Below, piece by piece: positions 26,351 to 34,709 of a stretch of DNA of 64,000 bases. The notes below the pieces were generated by a model that was given only the letters and a program-made list of their open reading frames with translations, ran no database searches and was not told the origin of the DNA. Numbering within the stretch: position 1 is the first letter of the stretch; each line of letters starts with the position of its first letter. A program made the translations under genes and the position numbers. The stretch comes from Streptomyces chumphonensis (GTDB taxonomy: Bacteria > Actinomycetota > Actinomycetes > Streptomycetales > Streptomycetaceae): NCBI RefSeq assembly GCF_014779715.1, contig NZ_JACXYU010000001.1, forward strand, positions 620,001 to 684,000, read 5' to 3'.

Positions 26351-27247
26351 ATGAGACGCCTCCCCGCCGTCGTCGCGGCGGTACTGACCGCCGTCCTCGC
26401 GACGTTGCTCTCCGCTCCCGCCGCGCAGGCCGCCGACTGGCCCGTGGTCGGCGGCGGCAGCAGCGGCCCGCGCGTGACCGCCGTCCAGCACCTGCTCACC
26501 GCGCACGGCCACGGCACCACGGCGGACGGCGACTTCGGCCCCGCCACGACGGCCAAGGTCGAGGAGTTCCAGAGCGCCCGGGGGCTCACCGCCGACGGGT
26601 ACGTCGGGCCGGCCACCTGGCCCGAGCTGGTCGTCACGGTGTCCGGCGGCAGCGACGGCAGCGCCGTGAAGGCGGCCCAGGTCCTGCTCAACAGCCACGG
26701 CCACGGTCTCGCGGTGGACGGCGACTTCGGCCCCGGCACGGACGCCGCCACCCGGGACTTCCAGAACGCCGAGGGCCTGTCCGTGGACGGGATCATCGGC
26801 CCGAACACCTGGCGTGCCCTGGTCTCGGGCGGCGGCTCCGGCGGCTCGGACGAGAAGCTGACGCACAGCCAGGCCGCCTCGATGTTCACCTCGGCGGGAA
26901 TCGCCTGGTCCTCCTCGGGCAACTGCTCGGACCGCCACACCCGCACCTGCACCTCGTTCGACCAGCTGCGCCGCACCAGCGCCGAGGGCGTCATCGCGCT
27001 CAAGCGGGCGAGCGGCTGCTCGGTGCACATCACGGGCGGCACCGAGACCGGCCACGCGAGCGGCACCTACAGCCACTGGAACGGCTACAAGATCGACTTC
27101 GCGCCGTACTCCTGCGTCAGCTCCTACATCACCAACACCTTCACCTACCTGGGTCGGCGGTCCGACGGAGCGGCGCTGTACCGGGCGGGCACCGGCGACG
27201 TCTACGCCCGTGAGGGCAGCCACTGGGACGCCACCTACCACGGCTGA
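26351..27247 (+). CDS. secreted peptidoglycan-binding M15-like hydrolase
   Basis: A 298-residue exported protein. I start at ATG 26351, which has AGAAAG at a good distance; a GTG two codons earlier is in frame. A signal peptide ends near AAQAAD. Two peptidoglycan-binding domains of about 60 residues follow (QHLLTAHGHGTTADGDFGP and AQVLLNSHGHGLAVDGDFGP are near-copies), then a Gly/Ser linker and a C-terminal domain from about residue 170. That domain carries SHWNGYKIDF, the SxHxxGxxxD zinc pattern of M15 peptidases, plus TGHASGTYSH just before it, and six cysteines likely forming disulfides. It should bind and cut wall peptides outside the cell. It is divergent from the RHS operon and convergent with an XRE-type membrane protein. 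Confidence 0.82.
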   Translation: MRRLPAVVAAVLTAVLATLLSAPAAQAADWPVVGGGSSGPRVTAVQHLLTAHGHGTTADGDFGPATTAKVEEFQSARGLTADGYVGPATWPELVVTVSGGSDGSAVKAAQVLLNSHGHGLAVDGDFGPGTDAATRDFQNAEGLSVDGIIGPNTWRALVSGGGSGGSDEKLTHSQAASMFTSAGIAWSSSGNCSDRHTRTCTSFDQLRRTSAEGVIALKRASGCSVHITGGTETGHASGTYSHWNGYKIDFAPYSCVSSYITNTFTYLGRRSDGAALYRAGTGDVYAREGSHWDATYHG

Positions 27248-27270
27248 TCCGCTGATCCGCCGGGGCTCGA

Positions 27271-27309
27271 CCGCCGTGCGGACGCCGGAGGGGGGCGTCC
27301 GCACGGCGG
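27271..27309. terminator. bidirectional terminator, 16-bp stem
   Basis: CCGCCGTGCGGACGCC (27271-27286) pairs perfectly with 27294-27309 around a seven-base loop, between two convergent genes whose stops are 70 bases apart. The strongest hairpin in the window. Confidence 0.8.
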
Positions 27310-27316
27310 GTCGGGA

Positions 27317-28330
27317 TCAGCCGTCGCGCACGGACTCGTCCTCGGGCTCGACCGGCAGCGGGGAGTTCCCGCCCCGGTCCGTGCAGACCTCCCGCCCGTC
27401 CAGCAGCAGCGCGCAGGCCCGCACCGCACCGGGGAAGGGGGCCTCGACCATCGGTGAGTAGGTGTCCCCGTCGTACCGGATCGCCCGCTCCTGGGCGACA
27501 CCGTCCTCCCCCTCGACCCGGGCGACGTCCCCGACCTCGGCCTCGGTGACCCGGGACCAGGCGGCGCGGCAGGCGGGGCTGTAGCGCAGTTCGACGTGCG
27601 CCCCCTCCACGACGGTGAGGGCCGCCGTCCAGACGCCGATGTGACAGCCCAGCCGCTGCGGGTCCTGCGCCCGGCACTCGAAGTCGGTGCAGCCCGGCAG
27701 TTGGGGGCTGCCCTCCTCGGACGCGCCGATCGCCCCGACCGCGTCGACCGTCCCGGACGTGCCGGTGGCCTCCGAGCCGCCGGGCAGCCGGCCCAGGAGC
27801 AGCCCGGCGGTGAAACTGAGGGCGGCGACCCCGGCGACGGCCGCGATCAGGACGGCCCGGGGTCGTCGGCGCAGCCGGGCCATCGGACCGGTGACGCCGG
27901 TGGCCGCCGGCGGGGGCGCGGTCCGCGCCACGTGGTCCCGCTCCGGGACGTCGGCGGGCGGCGGCGCCTCGTCGGGTGACGCGTCCGCGGGAGCGCCGCC
28001 CACGTCGTCGGCCGACGCGGGCTGCTCCCCGTCCCGGACGTCCTGCGGAGCCTCGTCCTCCCCGGTGTCCGGCTCCTCCTCGGACCGCTCCGCCAGACCG
28101 CGCAGCGCCAGCAGCGCGTGCGGACTGGCGCCGGTGGCGCGGGCGAAGGCGATGACGGCCTGCTCGGGCGGCAATGCCTTGGCGTTGAGGTAGCGCTCCC
28201 AGGAGGACTTGCTGTAACTGGTGCGGCGGGCCAGCGCGGCGAGCGTGAGACCGCTCTCCCCGCGTAGTCTCCGCAGCTCTCCCGACAGCTCCGGTATCCC
28301 CGTACGCGCACGTCGGCGCTCCGTGCCCAT
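27317..28330 (-). CDS. XRE helix-turn-helix membrane protein with DUF2690 domain
   Basis: A 337-residue regulator-like membrane protein. The ATG at 28330 has GAGGGGG just ahead. Residues 10-75 form an XRE-type helix-turn-helix (LRRLRGESGLTLAALARRTSYSKSSWERYLN). An acidic Ala/Pro-rich linker of about 80 residues leads to one transmembrane helix (VLIAAVAGVAALSFTAGLLL, about 160-180). The C-terminal part is the DUF2690 domain, with LGCHIGVWTA, YSPACRAAWSRV and four or more cysteines, and would face outward. The layout suggests an envelope signal passed to DNA, as in one-component membrane regulators. A possible promoter has TTGTTC and TAGGAT (28405-28410 on the minus strand). It converges with the wall hydrolase gene. 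Confidence 0.8.
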   Translation of the reverse strand: MGTERRRARTGIPELSGELRRLRGESGLTLAALARRTSYSKSSWERYLNAKALPPEQAVIAFARATGASPHALLALRGLAERSEEEPDTGEDEAPQDVRDGEQPASADDVGGAPADASPDEAPPPADVPERDHVARTAPPPAATGVTGPMARLRRRPRAVLIAAVAGVAALSFTAGLLLGRLPGGSEATGTSGTVDAVGAIGASEEGSPQLPGCTDFECRAQDPQRLGCHIGVWTAALTVVEGAHVELRYSPACRAAWSRVTEAEVGDVARVEGEDGVAQERAIRYDGDTYSPMVEAPFPGAVRACALLLDGREVCTDRGGNSPLPVEPEDESVRDG

Positions 28331-28486
28331 GATCCCCCTCCGCGGTCCCCACCCGGCACAGCACCATCGCAACGGCCTGCCAAGCCACTGGTCAGACAGG
28401 TCTCATCCTAGCCACGAGGGCGATCGGGCGAACAACCCCCGGACGTCGGACGGGGTCCGCGGTCCGGGGGCCGGGGCGCGGCGGGG

Positions 28487-29515
28487 TCAGGAGGGGGCGA
28501 GGGAGGTGGAGGCGCGGACGACGAGTTCGGGCTGGAAGACGAACTCGGTGCGCGGCACCGGGTCCCCGCCGATCTCCTCCAGGAGCGACTGCACGGCCGC
28601 GTGGGCCATCGCGCGGACGGGCTGGCGGACGGTGGTCAGCGGCGGGTCGGTGAAGGCGATCAGCTCCGAGTCGTCGTAGCCGATCACCGACACCTCGCCG
28701 GGGACGTCCAGGCCGCGTTCGCGGGCGGCCCGCACCGCGCCGAGGGCCATCATGTCGCTGCCGCAGACGATGCCGGTGCAGCCCGCCTCCAGCAGGGCAC
28801 CGGCGGCCGCGTGCCCGCCCTCGACGGTGAAGAGGGTGTGCTCGACGCGGCCGTGCAGGCCGGCCTCGGCGGCGGCGGCCGTGAAGGCGTCCGTCTTGCG
28901 CAGCGAGGGAACGAAACGCGTGGGTCCGACGGCCAGGCCGACGCGCCGGTGGCCGAGTTCGGCCAGGTGGCGCACGGCCATGCGGGCGGCGGCGCCGTCG
29001 TCCGGGGAGACGAAGGGCGCCTTGATGCGCTCGTTGTACCCGTTGATGCAGACGAACGGCACGCCCCGCCCGGCGAGCCGCGCGTAGCGGTCGGGCGAGG
29101 CGGAGAGGTCGGCGTGCAGGCCGGACATGAAGATGATGCCGGTGACGCCGCGTTCGACGAGCTGGTCGACGAGTTCGTCCTCGGTGACGCCGCCGGGCAT
29201 CTGCGTGCCGAGCACCGGCGTGTAGCCGTACCCGGCCAGGGCCTGCTCGATGACCTGGGCGAAGGCCGGGAAGATCGGGTTGGTCAGCTCCGGGATGACG
29301 AGACCGACCAGGCCCGCGCTGCGCTGCCGCAGCCGCACGGGCCGCTCGTAGCCGAGGACGTCCAGCGCGGCCAGCACCCGCTGGCGGGTGGCCGGGGCCA
29401 CCCCCGCCTTGCCGTTGAGGACGCGGCTGACCGTCGCCTCGCTGACCCGGGCCTGGGCCGCGATGTCGGCGAGCCGGGCGGGCGCGACGGCCGCGCCCGG
29501 CTCGATGACACTCAT
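28487..29515 (-). CDS. LacI-family regulator in the maltose operon (MalR paralogue)
   Basis: A 342-residue LacI-type regulator. The helix-turn-helix and hinge (LADIAAQARVSEATVSRVLNG) lie at residues 14-62, followed by a periplasmic-binding-like effector domain. Its ATG at 29515 overlaps the alpha-glucosidase stop (ATGA), so it is the last gene of the malE-malF-malG-aglA operon. It is strikingly like the MalR at 36092: the recognition helix VSEATVSRVLNGK is identical and long stretches of the effector domain (RLRQRSAGLVGL, NPIFPAFAQVI, TEDEL, LVERGV) match. It should therefore read the same operator, with a possibly different inducer. Which of the two is the orthologue of characterised MalR cannot be settled here; position favours the other. 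Confidence 0.85.
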   Translation of the reverse strand: MSVIEPGAAVAPARLADIAAQARVSEATVSRVLNGKAGVAPATRQRVLAALDVLGYERPVRLRQRSAGLVGLVIPELTNPIFPAFAQVIEQALAGYGYTPVLGTQMPGGVTEDELVDQLVERGVTGIIFMSGLHADLSASPDRYARLAGRGVPFVCINGYNERIKAPFVSPDDGAAARMAVRHLAELGHRRVGLAVGPTRFVPSLRKTDAFTAAAAEAGLHGRVEHTLFTVEGGHAAAGALLEAGCTGIVCGSDMMALGAVRAARERGLDVPGEVSVIGYDDSELIAFTDPPLTTVRQPVRAMAHAAVQSLLEEIGGDPVPRTEFVFQPELVVRASTSLAPS

Positions 29516-31131
29516 GCGCTCCACCACAGCGTGGTGTCGCCCGGCAGGACGCCGTCGTCGGCGTAGGGGCCGCTGGCCAGCAGGACGCGGCCGGGGATCT
29601 CGGCCAGCGTCACCGGCGCGGTCGTCGTGTTGACCGTGCAGACGAAGGCGCCGCGCCGGAAGGCCAGGACGCCGGCGGGGGCGTCGAGCCAGGTGACGGC
29701 GTCGCCCGCGCCGAGGTCGGGGTGCTCGCGGCGGATGCGCAGGGCCGTGCGGTACAGCTCCAGGGTGGAGTCCGGGTCGCCGGTCTGGGCCTCGACGCTG
29801 AGGGCGGCCCACTCGGCGGGCTGGGGCAGCCAGCTGCCGTCGTCGCCGAAGCCGAGGGAGGGACCGGTGCGCGTCCACGGGATCGGGACGCGGCAGCCGT
29901 CGCGCAGGCCGTCCTGGCCGTTGGACTTGAAGAACGACGGGTCCTGGCGCACCTCGTCGGGCAGGTCGGTGACCTCCGGCAGCCCCAGCTCCTCGCCCTG
30001 GTAGACGTAGGCCGAGCCGGGCAGGGCCAGCATGAGCAGGCTCGCGGCGCGGGCGCGGGGGAGGCCGCCGCCCAGGCGGGTGCGGTGCCGCACGACGTCG
30101 TGGTTGGACAGCACCCAGGTGGTGGCGGCGCCCACGGGACGCAGGGAGTCCAGCGACTCGTCGATGACGCCGCGCAGCTCCGCGACGTCCCAGGAGGCGT
30201 TCAGGTAGTGGAAGTTGAACGCCTGGTGGAGCTCGTCGGGGCGCAGGTAGAGCGCGGTGCGGTCGGCGCTGGGCGTCCAGGCCTCGGCGACGCCGATGCG
30301 GTCGCCGCCGTACTCCTCCAGGATGAGCCGCCAGGAGCGGTAGATCTCGTGGACGCCGTCCTGGTCGAAGAAGGGCAGCACCTGGTTGCCCAGCAGCCTG
30401 AGCTGCTCGCCGTGGCCCATGTCCGGCAGGCCGGGGGCCTTGACCATGCCGTGCGCGACGTCGATGCGGAAGCCGTCGACGCCCATGTCCAGCCAGAAGC
30501 GCAGCACCGAGCGGAACTCGTCGCGCACGGCGGGGTGGTCCCAGTCGAAGTCGGGCTGCTCGGGGGCGAAGAGGTGCAGGTACCAGTCGCCGGGCGTCCC
30601 GTCGGGGTTCTTCGTGCGGGTCCAGGCGGGCCCGCCGAAGATGGACTCCCAGTCGTTGGGGGGCTGTGCGCCGTCCTCGCCCTTGCCGGGGCGGAAGTGG
30701 TACCGGTCGCGCAGCGGGGAGCCGGGGCCCTCGCGCAGGGCGCGCTGGAACCAGTCGTGCTGGTCGGAGGAGTGGTTGGGCACGAGGTCGACGATGACGC
30801 GCAGCCCGAGGGTGTGGGCGTCGCGGATGAGCGCGTCGGCGTCGTGCAGGTCGCCGAACATCGGGTCGATGGCGCGGTAGTCGGCCACGTCGTAGCCGGC
30901 GTCGGCCTGCGGCGAGGCGTAGAAGGGGCTCAGCCAGACGGCGTCGACGCCGAGTTCGGCGAGGTGGGGCAGCCGACGGCGGATGCCGGGCAGGTCGCCC
31001 ATGCCGTCCCCGTTGCCGTCGGCGAAGGAGCGCGGATAGACCTGGTAGATGACGGCGTCGCGCCACCAGCCGGGGCGGCGGTCGCGGTCGGCGGCCGTGC
31101 CGGTCTCAGGTGCGGCGAGGTGCTGGGTCAT
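29512..31131 (-). CDS. aglA: GH13 alpha-glucosidase
   Basis: A 539-residue cytosolic glycoside hydrolase of family 13 that frees glucose from maltose and short maltodextrins brought in by the adjacent transporter. All conserved regions are seen: VIYQVYPRSFADGNGDG, DLVPNHSSDQH, the nucleophile Asp in GFRIDVAHGM (about residue 215), the acid/base Glu in VAEAWTP (about 280), and SNHDVVRH (about 345). There is no signal peptide. The start ATG has AGGGATG ahead. It lies 58 bases after malG and overlaps the LacI gene that follows. Specificity for alpha-1,4 or alpha-1,6 links is not certain from sequence; the gene order matches the streptomycete malEFG-aglA cluster. Confidence 0.9.
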   Translation of the reverse strand: MTQHLAAPETGTAADRDRRPGWWRDAVIYQVYPRSFADGNGDGMGDLPGIRRRLPHLAELGVDAVWLSPFYASPQADAGYDVADYRAIDPMFGDLHDADALIRDAHTLGLRVIVDLVPNHSSDQHDWFQRALREGPGSPLRDRYHFRPGKGEDGAQPPNDWESIFGGPAWTRTKNPDGTPGDWYLHLFAPEQPDFDWDHPAVRDEFRSVLRFWLDMGVDGFRIDVAHGMVKAPGLPDMGHGEQLRLLGNQVLPFFDQDGVHEIYRSWRLILEEYGGDRIGVAEAWTPSADRTALYLRPDELHQAFNFHYLNASWDVAELRGVIDESLDSLRPVGAATTWVLSNHDVVRHRTRLGGGLPRARAASLLMLALPGSAYVYQGEELGLPEVTDLPDEVRQDPSFFKSNGQDGLRDGCRVPIPWTRTGPSLGFGDDGSWLPQPAEWAALSVEAQTGDPDSTLELYRTALRIRREHPDLGAGDAVTWLDAPAGVLAFRRGAFVCTVNTTTAPVTLAEIPGRVLLASGPYADDGVLPGDTTLWWSA

Positions 31132-31189
31132 GTCATCCCTGGGTGTCGTGAACGGGTGGGGGTGAGGCGCGTCGAGGGCACCGGACGCG

Positions 31190-32137
31190 TCAGGACTTGA
31201 CGGCGCCGGCGGTCATGCCCGAGATCAGGTAGCGCTGGGCGAACCCGAAGACGAGGGCGGCGGGCACCGCGATGAGCACGGCGGCGGCCGTCATGGAGCC
31301 CCAGTCCTGGGTGTACTGGTTGACGAAGGTCTGGAGGCCGCGTGCGAGGGTCAGTTCGTCCTCGCCGGTCATGAACGCGGAGGCGTAGGCGACCTCGGCC
31401 CAGGCGGTGACGAAGCTGTAGAAGCCGGTGACGGCGATGCCGGGCTTGGCCAGCGGCATCACGAGCCGCCAGAACGTGCCGAACGGGCTCAGGCCGTCCA
31501 CGCGCCCCGACTCGTCGATGGAGATCGGGATGGTGTCGAAGAAGCCCTTCATCATCCAGGCGCAGAACGGCACGGCGATCGTGAGGTAGGTGATGACCAG
31601 GCCGATGGGCTGGTTGAGCAGCTGGAACTTGGCCATCAGGTTGTACAGCGGCACGATCAGCACGGCCACCGGGAACATCTGGGTGATGAGCAGCGTCCAC
31701 AGCAGCGGTCGCATGCCGGGGAACTTGAAGCGGCTGAGCGCGTAGCCGGTGGTCGAGGCGATGAACACGCCCAAGGCGACGGTCAGCACGACGACGAGCA
31801 CGGAGTTGCCGAACCAGGTGAGGAACGCCGTCTCACCCAGGACGTGCGTGTAGTTCTCGGTGGTGAAGTCCTTGACCAGGTCCAGTCCGAAGGCCTCGTT
31901 GCGCGGCTTGAACGACGTCACCAGCAGCCAGAACGGCGGGAAGACGGCGACGACGACGGCGGCGAGCAGCCCCAGGTGCAGGGCGAGCGAGGCGAGCGGG
32001 CCGCGTTCGCCCCGCTTGCGGACGCGCTTCCCCCCGGGTCCCGGGGGCGGCGTGGCGGGGACGGCGCGGCCGGGCGTCGTGGCCTCGGCCGGAGTCGCCG
32101 GTCCCGTGTCGGTCGCGTGGTTCGGCATCTCGGTCAC
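31190..32137 (-). CDS. malG: maltose/maltodextrin ABC permease MalG
   Basis: A 315-residue inner-membrane permease. The GTG at 32137 overlaps the malF stop (GTGA); a second start, ATG 32128, is three codons later. A charged N-terminus of about 45 residues precedes six transmembrane helices. The cytoplasmic EAA-type loop that docks on the ATPase reads DESGRVDGLSPFGTFWRLVMP near residue 215 (here with D-E-S-G in place of EAA). It forms the channel together with MalF. No MalK-type ATPase is encoded in this window; streptomycetes commonly use one shared ATPase (MsiK) for several sugar importers. Confidence 0.92.
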   Translation of the reverse strand: MTEMPNHATDTGPATPAEATTPGRAVPATPPPGPGGKRVRKRGERGPLASLALHLGLLAAVVVAVFPPFWLLVTSFKPRNEAFGLDLVKDFTTENYTHVLGETAFLTWFGNSVLVVVLTVALGVFIASTTGYALSRFKFPGMRPLLWTLLITQMFPVAVLIVPLYNLMAKFQLLNQPIGLVITYLTIAVPFCAWMMKGFFDTIPISIDESGRVDGLSPFGTFWRLVMPLAKPGIAVTGFYSFVTAWAEVAYASAFMTGEDELTLARGLQTFVNQYTQDWGSMTAAAVLIAVPAALVFGFAQRYLISGMTAGAVKS

Positions 32138-33147
32138 CACACCTCTCCCTGCTTGCGGAGCGAACGGCGGTAGAACACCGCGAAGATCATGAGGATCAGC
32201 AGGATGAGCACGCCCCAGGTGGCGGAGCCGGCGAAGTCCCGCGGGCTGCGGACGAAGGCGAGGTTGAACGCCTCGGTCACGAGGATCTCGGAGGAGCCGT
32301 AGGGCCCGCCCTGGGTGAGCAGGAAGATCACAGGGAACATGTTGAACGTCCAGATGGTGCTCAGCAGGATCACCGTGGAACTGACCGTGCGGATGCTGGG
32401 CAGTGTGATGTTGGTGAACCGCTGCCAGGGTCCGGCGCCGTCCATCTCGGCGGCCTCGTACAGCTCGCCGGGGATGGACTGGAGCGCGCCGAGGGTGGCG
32501 ACGAGCATGAAGGGGACGCCGAGCCAGACGTTCACCGCGATGACGGCGATCTTGGCCCAGGTCGGGTCCTCCAGCCAGGTGACGCCCTCGACGCCGCCGC
32601 CGGTCAGGACGCCGTTGAAGACGCCGTCGTCGTTGAAGAGGAGCCGCCAGGCGAAGATCGAGACGAAGGCGGGCACGCCCCACGGCAGGATCAGCAGGAC
32701 GCGGTAGAGCGCGCGGGCCCTGACCTTGCGGTTGAGCATGTTGGCCAGGGCCAGGCCGATGGCGAAGGTGAGGGTGACGCAGGAGACCGTCCACAGGATC
32801 GTCCAGCCCATCCGGCCCCAGAACGCGTCGCCCGTCAGCACCTCGACGTAGTTGTCGAAGCCGACGAACTCGTAGGTCGCCTCCAGCGTGCGGGCGCCGA
32901 TGGTGCGCTCCACGTTGCGCTCGTCGGCGTTCGTCATCGAGAGGTAGACGCCCCGCGCGAGCGGGTATCCGATGATCACGCCGATCACGATGACGACCGG
33001 GGCGATCATCGTCCACGCGTACCAGTGCTTGGACAGCGCACGCCGCATGCGTCCCGGTGTCCTCTCGTCGTGCCCGCGCCGAGGGCCGCGGGCGGTGGTG
33101 CCACCGCCCGCGGCCTCCGTCACCGGCTGACCGGTGTCGACAGCCAT
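32134..33147 (-). CDS. malF: maltose/maltodextrin ABC permease MalF
   Basis: A 337-residue permease with about six helices after a polar N-terminus of 40 residues (first helix YAWTMIAPVVIVIGVIIGYP). The coupling loop is YEAAEMDGAGPWQRFTNITLP near residue 245, the classic EAA motif. It starts at ATG 33147 with GAAGGA ahead, 50 bases after malE, and its stop is inside the malG start. With MalG it forms the membrane channel of the importer. Confidence 0.93.
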   Translation of the reverse strand: MAVDTGQPVTEAAGGGTTARGPRRGHDERTPGRMRRALSKHWYAWTMIAPVVIVIGVIIGYPLARGVYLSMTNADERNVERTIGARTLEATYEFVGFDNYVEVLTGDAFWGRMGWTILWTVSCVTLTFAIGLALANMLNRKVRARALYRVLLILPWGVPAFVSIFAWRLLFNDDGVFNGVLTGGGVEGVTWLEDPTWAKIAVIAVNVWLGVPFMLVATLGALQSIPGELYEAAEMDGAGPWQRFTNITLPSIRTVSSTVILLSTIWTFNMFPVIFLLTQGGPYGSSEILVTEAFNLAFVRSPRDFAGSATWGVLILLILMIFAVFYRRSLRKQGEVW

Positions 33148-33197
33148 GGTCCTTCGTCAGCCCTTCCGTTGCGTCCCGACCCGGCCCGGCCCGGCGC

Positions 33198-34481
33198 CTA
33201 CTTCCAGCCTTCGAGCAGGTCGCGGTACTGGTCGGCCGTCGAGTCGGCGGCCTCCTGCGGGGTGGCCGCGTCCTTGACGACCTTGGCCAGTTCCTTGTTC
33301 AGCGGATCGAAGAGGGAGGCGGCCTCGGGGATCCAGGCGCGCTGGACGGCCTTGTCGACGGCCGGCTTGAAGAACTGCACCATCTGGTTGTCCTTGACCG
33401 ACTCCTCCTCGTAGACGGAGCCGCGGGTCGGCAGGAGGCTCAGCTCCTCGGTGGTGCGCTGCTGCACCTCGGCGGAGGACATGTACCTGGCGAACTCCTT
33501 GGCCGCGTCCATGTTGTCGGGGTCGGTGCCCGCGTAGACGGACAGGTTCCAGCCGCCCTGCGGGGCGCCCTGGCCCTCGCTGCCGGCCAGGACGGGGGCG
33601 ACGCCGAGGTTGTCCGGGGCGTCCTTGAACTGGTCGCCCGCGAGGGTGCCGGCGATGGCCCAGGGGCCGTTGACCATCATGGCGACGTCGCCGTTGTTGA
33701 AGGCCTTCTCCTGGTTGGCGTAGCCGTCGGTGAGGTCGGTCTCGGCGACGCCCTCGTCGAGCAGCTCCTTGATGGTCTCGAAGGCGGCGACTCCGGCGGG
33801 GCCGTCGACCGTCACCTCCTTGGCCTCGGCGTCCACCAGGTCGCCGCCCTCGCCGTAGATGTAGGGCAGGAACCAGTAGGAGTCGTCACCGCGCAGGTAG
33901 AGCGGCGTGACGCCGGCCTCCTCCTTGATGGCGTCCGCCGAGTCCTTCAACTCCTCGACGGAGGTGGGCACCTCGACGCCCGCCTTCTCCAGCAGGGCCT
34001 TGTTGTAGAAGAGGGCGAGGGTGTCGGTCACCTGGGGCAGGGCGTAGGTGGTGCCGTCGTACTGGGTCGAGCCCCAGGGCTGCGGCAGGTAGTCGTCCTG
34101 GTCCTCGACGACGTCGTCCAGCGGCTCGATGAGCTGGAGGCTGGCGAAGTCCGAGACCCAGGCGACCTCGGTTCTCATGACCTCGGGCGCCTCGCCGGCG
34201 TTGGCGGCGTTCTTGAACTTGTTCTGGGCGTCGTCGAAGCCGATGTTCACGTACGTGACGTCCACCTTGGGGTGCTTCTTCTCGAAGTCCTCGGCGATCG
34301 CCTTGAACACGGCCTTCTCGGCCTCGTTCGAGGTGTCCCAGAAGGTGACGGTGCCCGAGAGCTCGCCCGAGCCGGTGCCGCTCCCGCTGCCGTCGCCGCT
34401 TCCGCCGTCGCCGCTTCCGCAAGCCGTTGCCGCAAGAGCCAGCGCCGCCACGAGTGCGGTGGTTCCTATGCCACGCCGCAT
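33198..34481 (-). CDS. malE: maltose/maltodextrin-binding lipoprotein MalE
   Basis: A 427-residue solute-binding lipoprotein, first gene of the uptake operon. The ATG at 34481 has TTGGAGGA ahead; the signal ends in the lipobox ATACGSG, then a Gly/Ser linker of about 20 residues. The mature protein is a family 1 extracellular sugar-binding protein (VTFWDTSNEAEKAVFKAIAEDF, YALPQVTDTLALFYNKALLEKAGV, MVNGPWAI). It captures maltodextrins outside the cell and hands them to MalFG. It is transcribed away from a second binding-protein gene across a 228-base promoter region with repeated TTGC/GCAA half-sites. Confidence 0.92.
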   Translation of the reverse strand: MRRGIGTTALVAALALAATACGSGDGGSGDGSGSGTGSGELSGTVTFWDTSNEAEKAVFKAIAEDFEKKHPKVDVTYVNIGFDDAQNKFKNAANAGEAPEVMRTEVAWVSDFASLQLIEPLDDVVEDQDDYLPQPWGSTQYDGTTYALPQVTDTLALFYNKALLEKAGVEVPTSVEELKDSADAIKEEAGVTPLYLRGDDSYWFLPYIYGEGGDLVDAEAKEVTVDGPAGVAAFETIKELLDEGVAETDLTDGYANQEKAFNNGDVAMMVNGPWAIAGTLAGDQFKDAPDNLGVAPVLAGSEGQGAPQGGWNLSVYAGTDPDNMDAAKEFARYMSSAEVQQRTTEELSLLPTRGSVYEEESVKDNQMVQFFKPAVDKAVQRAWIPEAASLFDPLNKELAKVVKDAATPQEAADSTADQYRDLLEGWK

Positions 34482-34600
34482 GATGAAAGTCCTCCAAGGG
34501 TGGTGGGCCCGCGCGAGGGAGCCCTGACCGCTTCCTCTCGGCCGCTCTCGGCGGCGCCGGGCTGACCAGGAACGTAACAGCGCCGAAAACTTTCCGAAAG

Positions 34601-34657
34601 ACCTTGCGGCAAATTTCTGCAACTCATGTTTCAGCCACTTACGCAAGGAGTTGCAGG
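34601..34657. promoter_or_regulatory. cluster of MalR-type half-sites in the divergent mal promoter
   Basis: Four near matches to CTTGCAG or its reverse: CTTGCGG (34603-34609, within TTGCGGCAA, a perfect 9-base palindrome), CTGCAAC (34617-34623), ACGCAAG (34641-34647) and GTTGCAG (34650-34656). CTTGCAG repeats are the sites I recall for the MalR/Reg1 group of LacI regulators in streptomycetes. The local sequence is clearly more AT-rich than its surroundings. Confidence 0.55.
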
Positions 34658-34709
34658 GCTGCTAGGTTCCTCCGGACCCAGCGGGCGATCGGGCAAAGGG
34701 GAGATATCG

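Noticed and set aside
33057..34565. Long plus-strand frame opposite malE
   Set aside because: Antisense shadow of a strongly supported lipoprotein gene.
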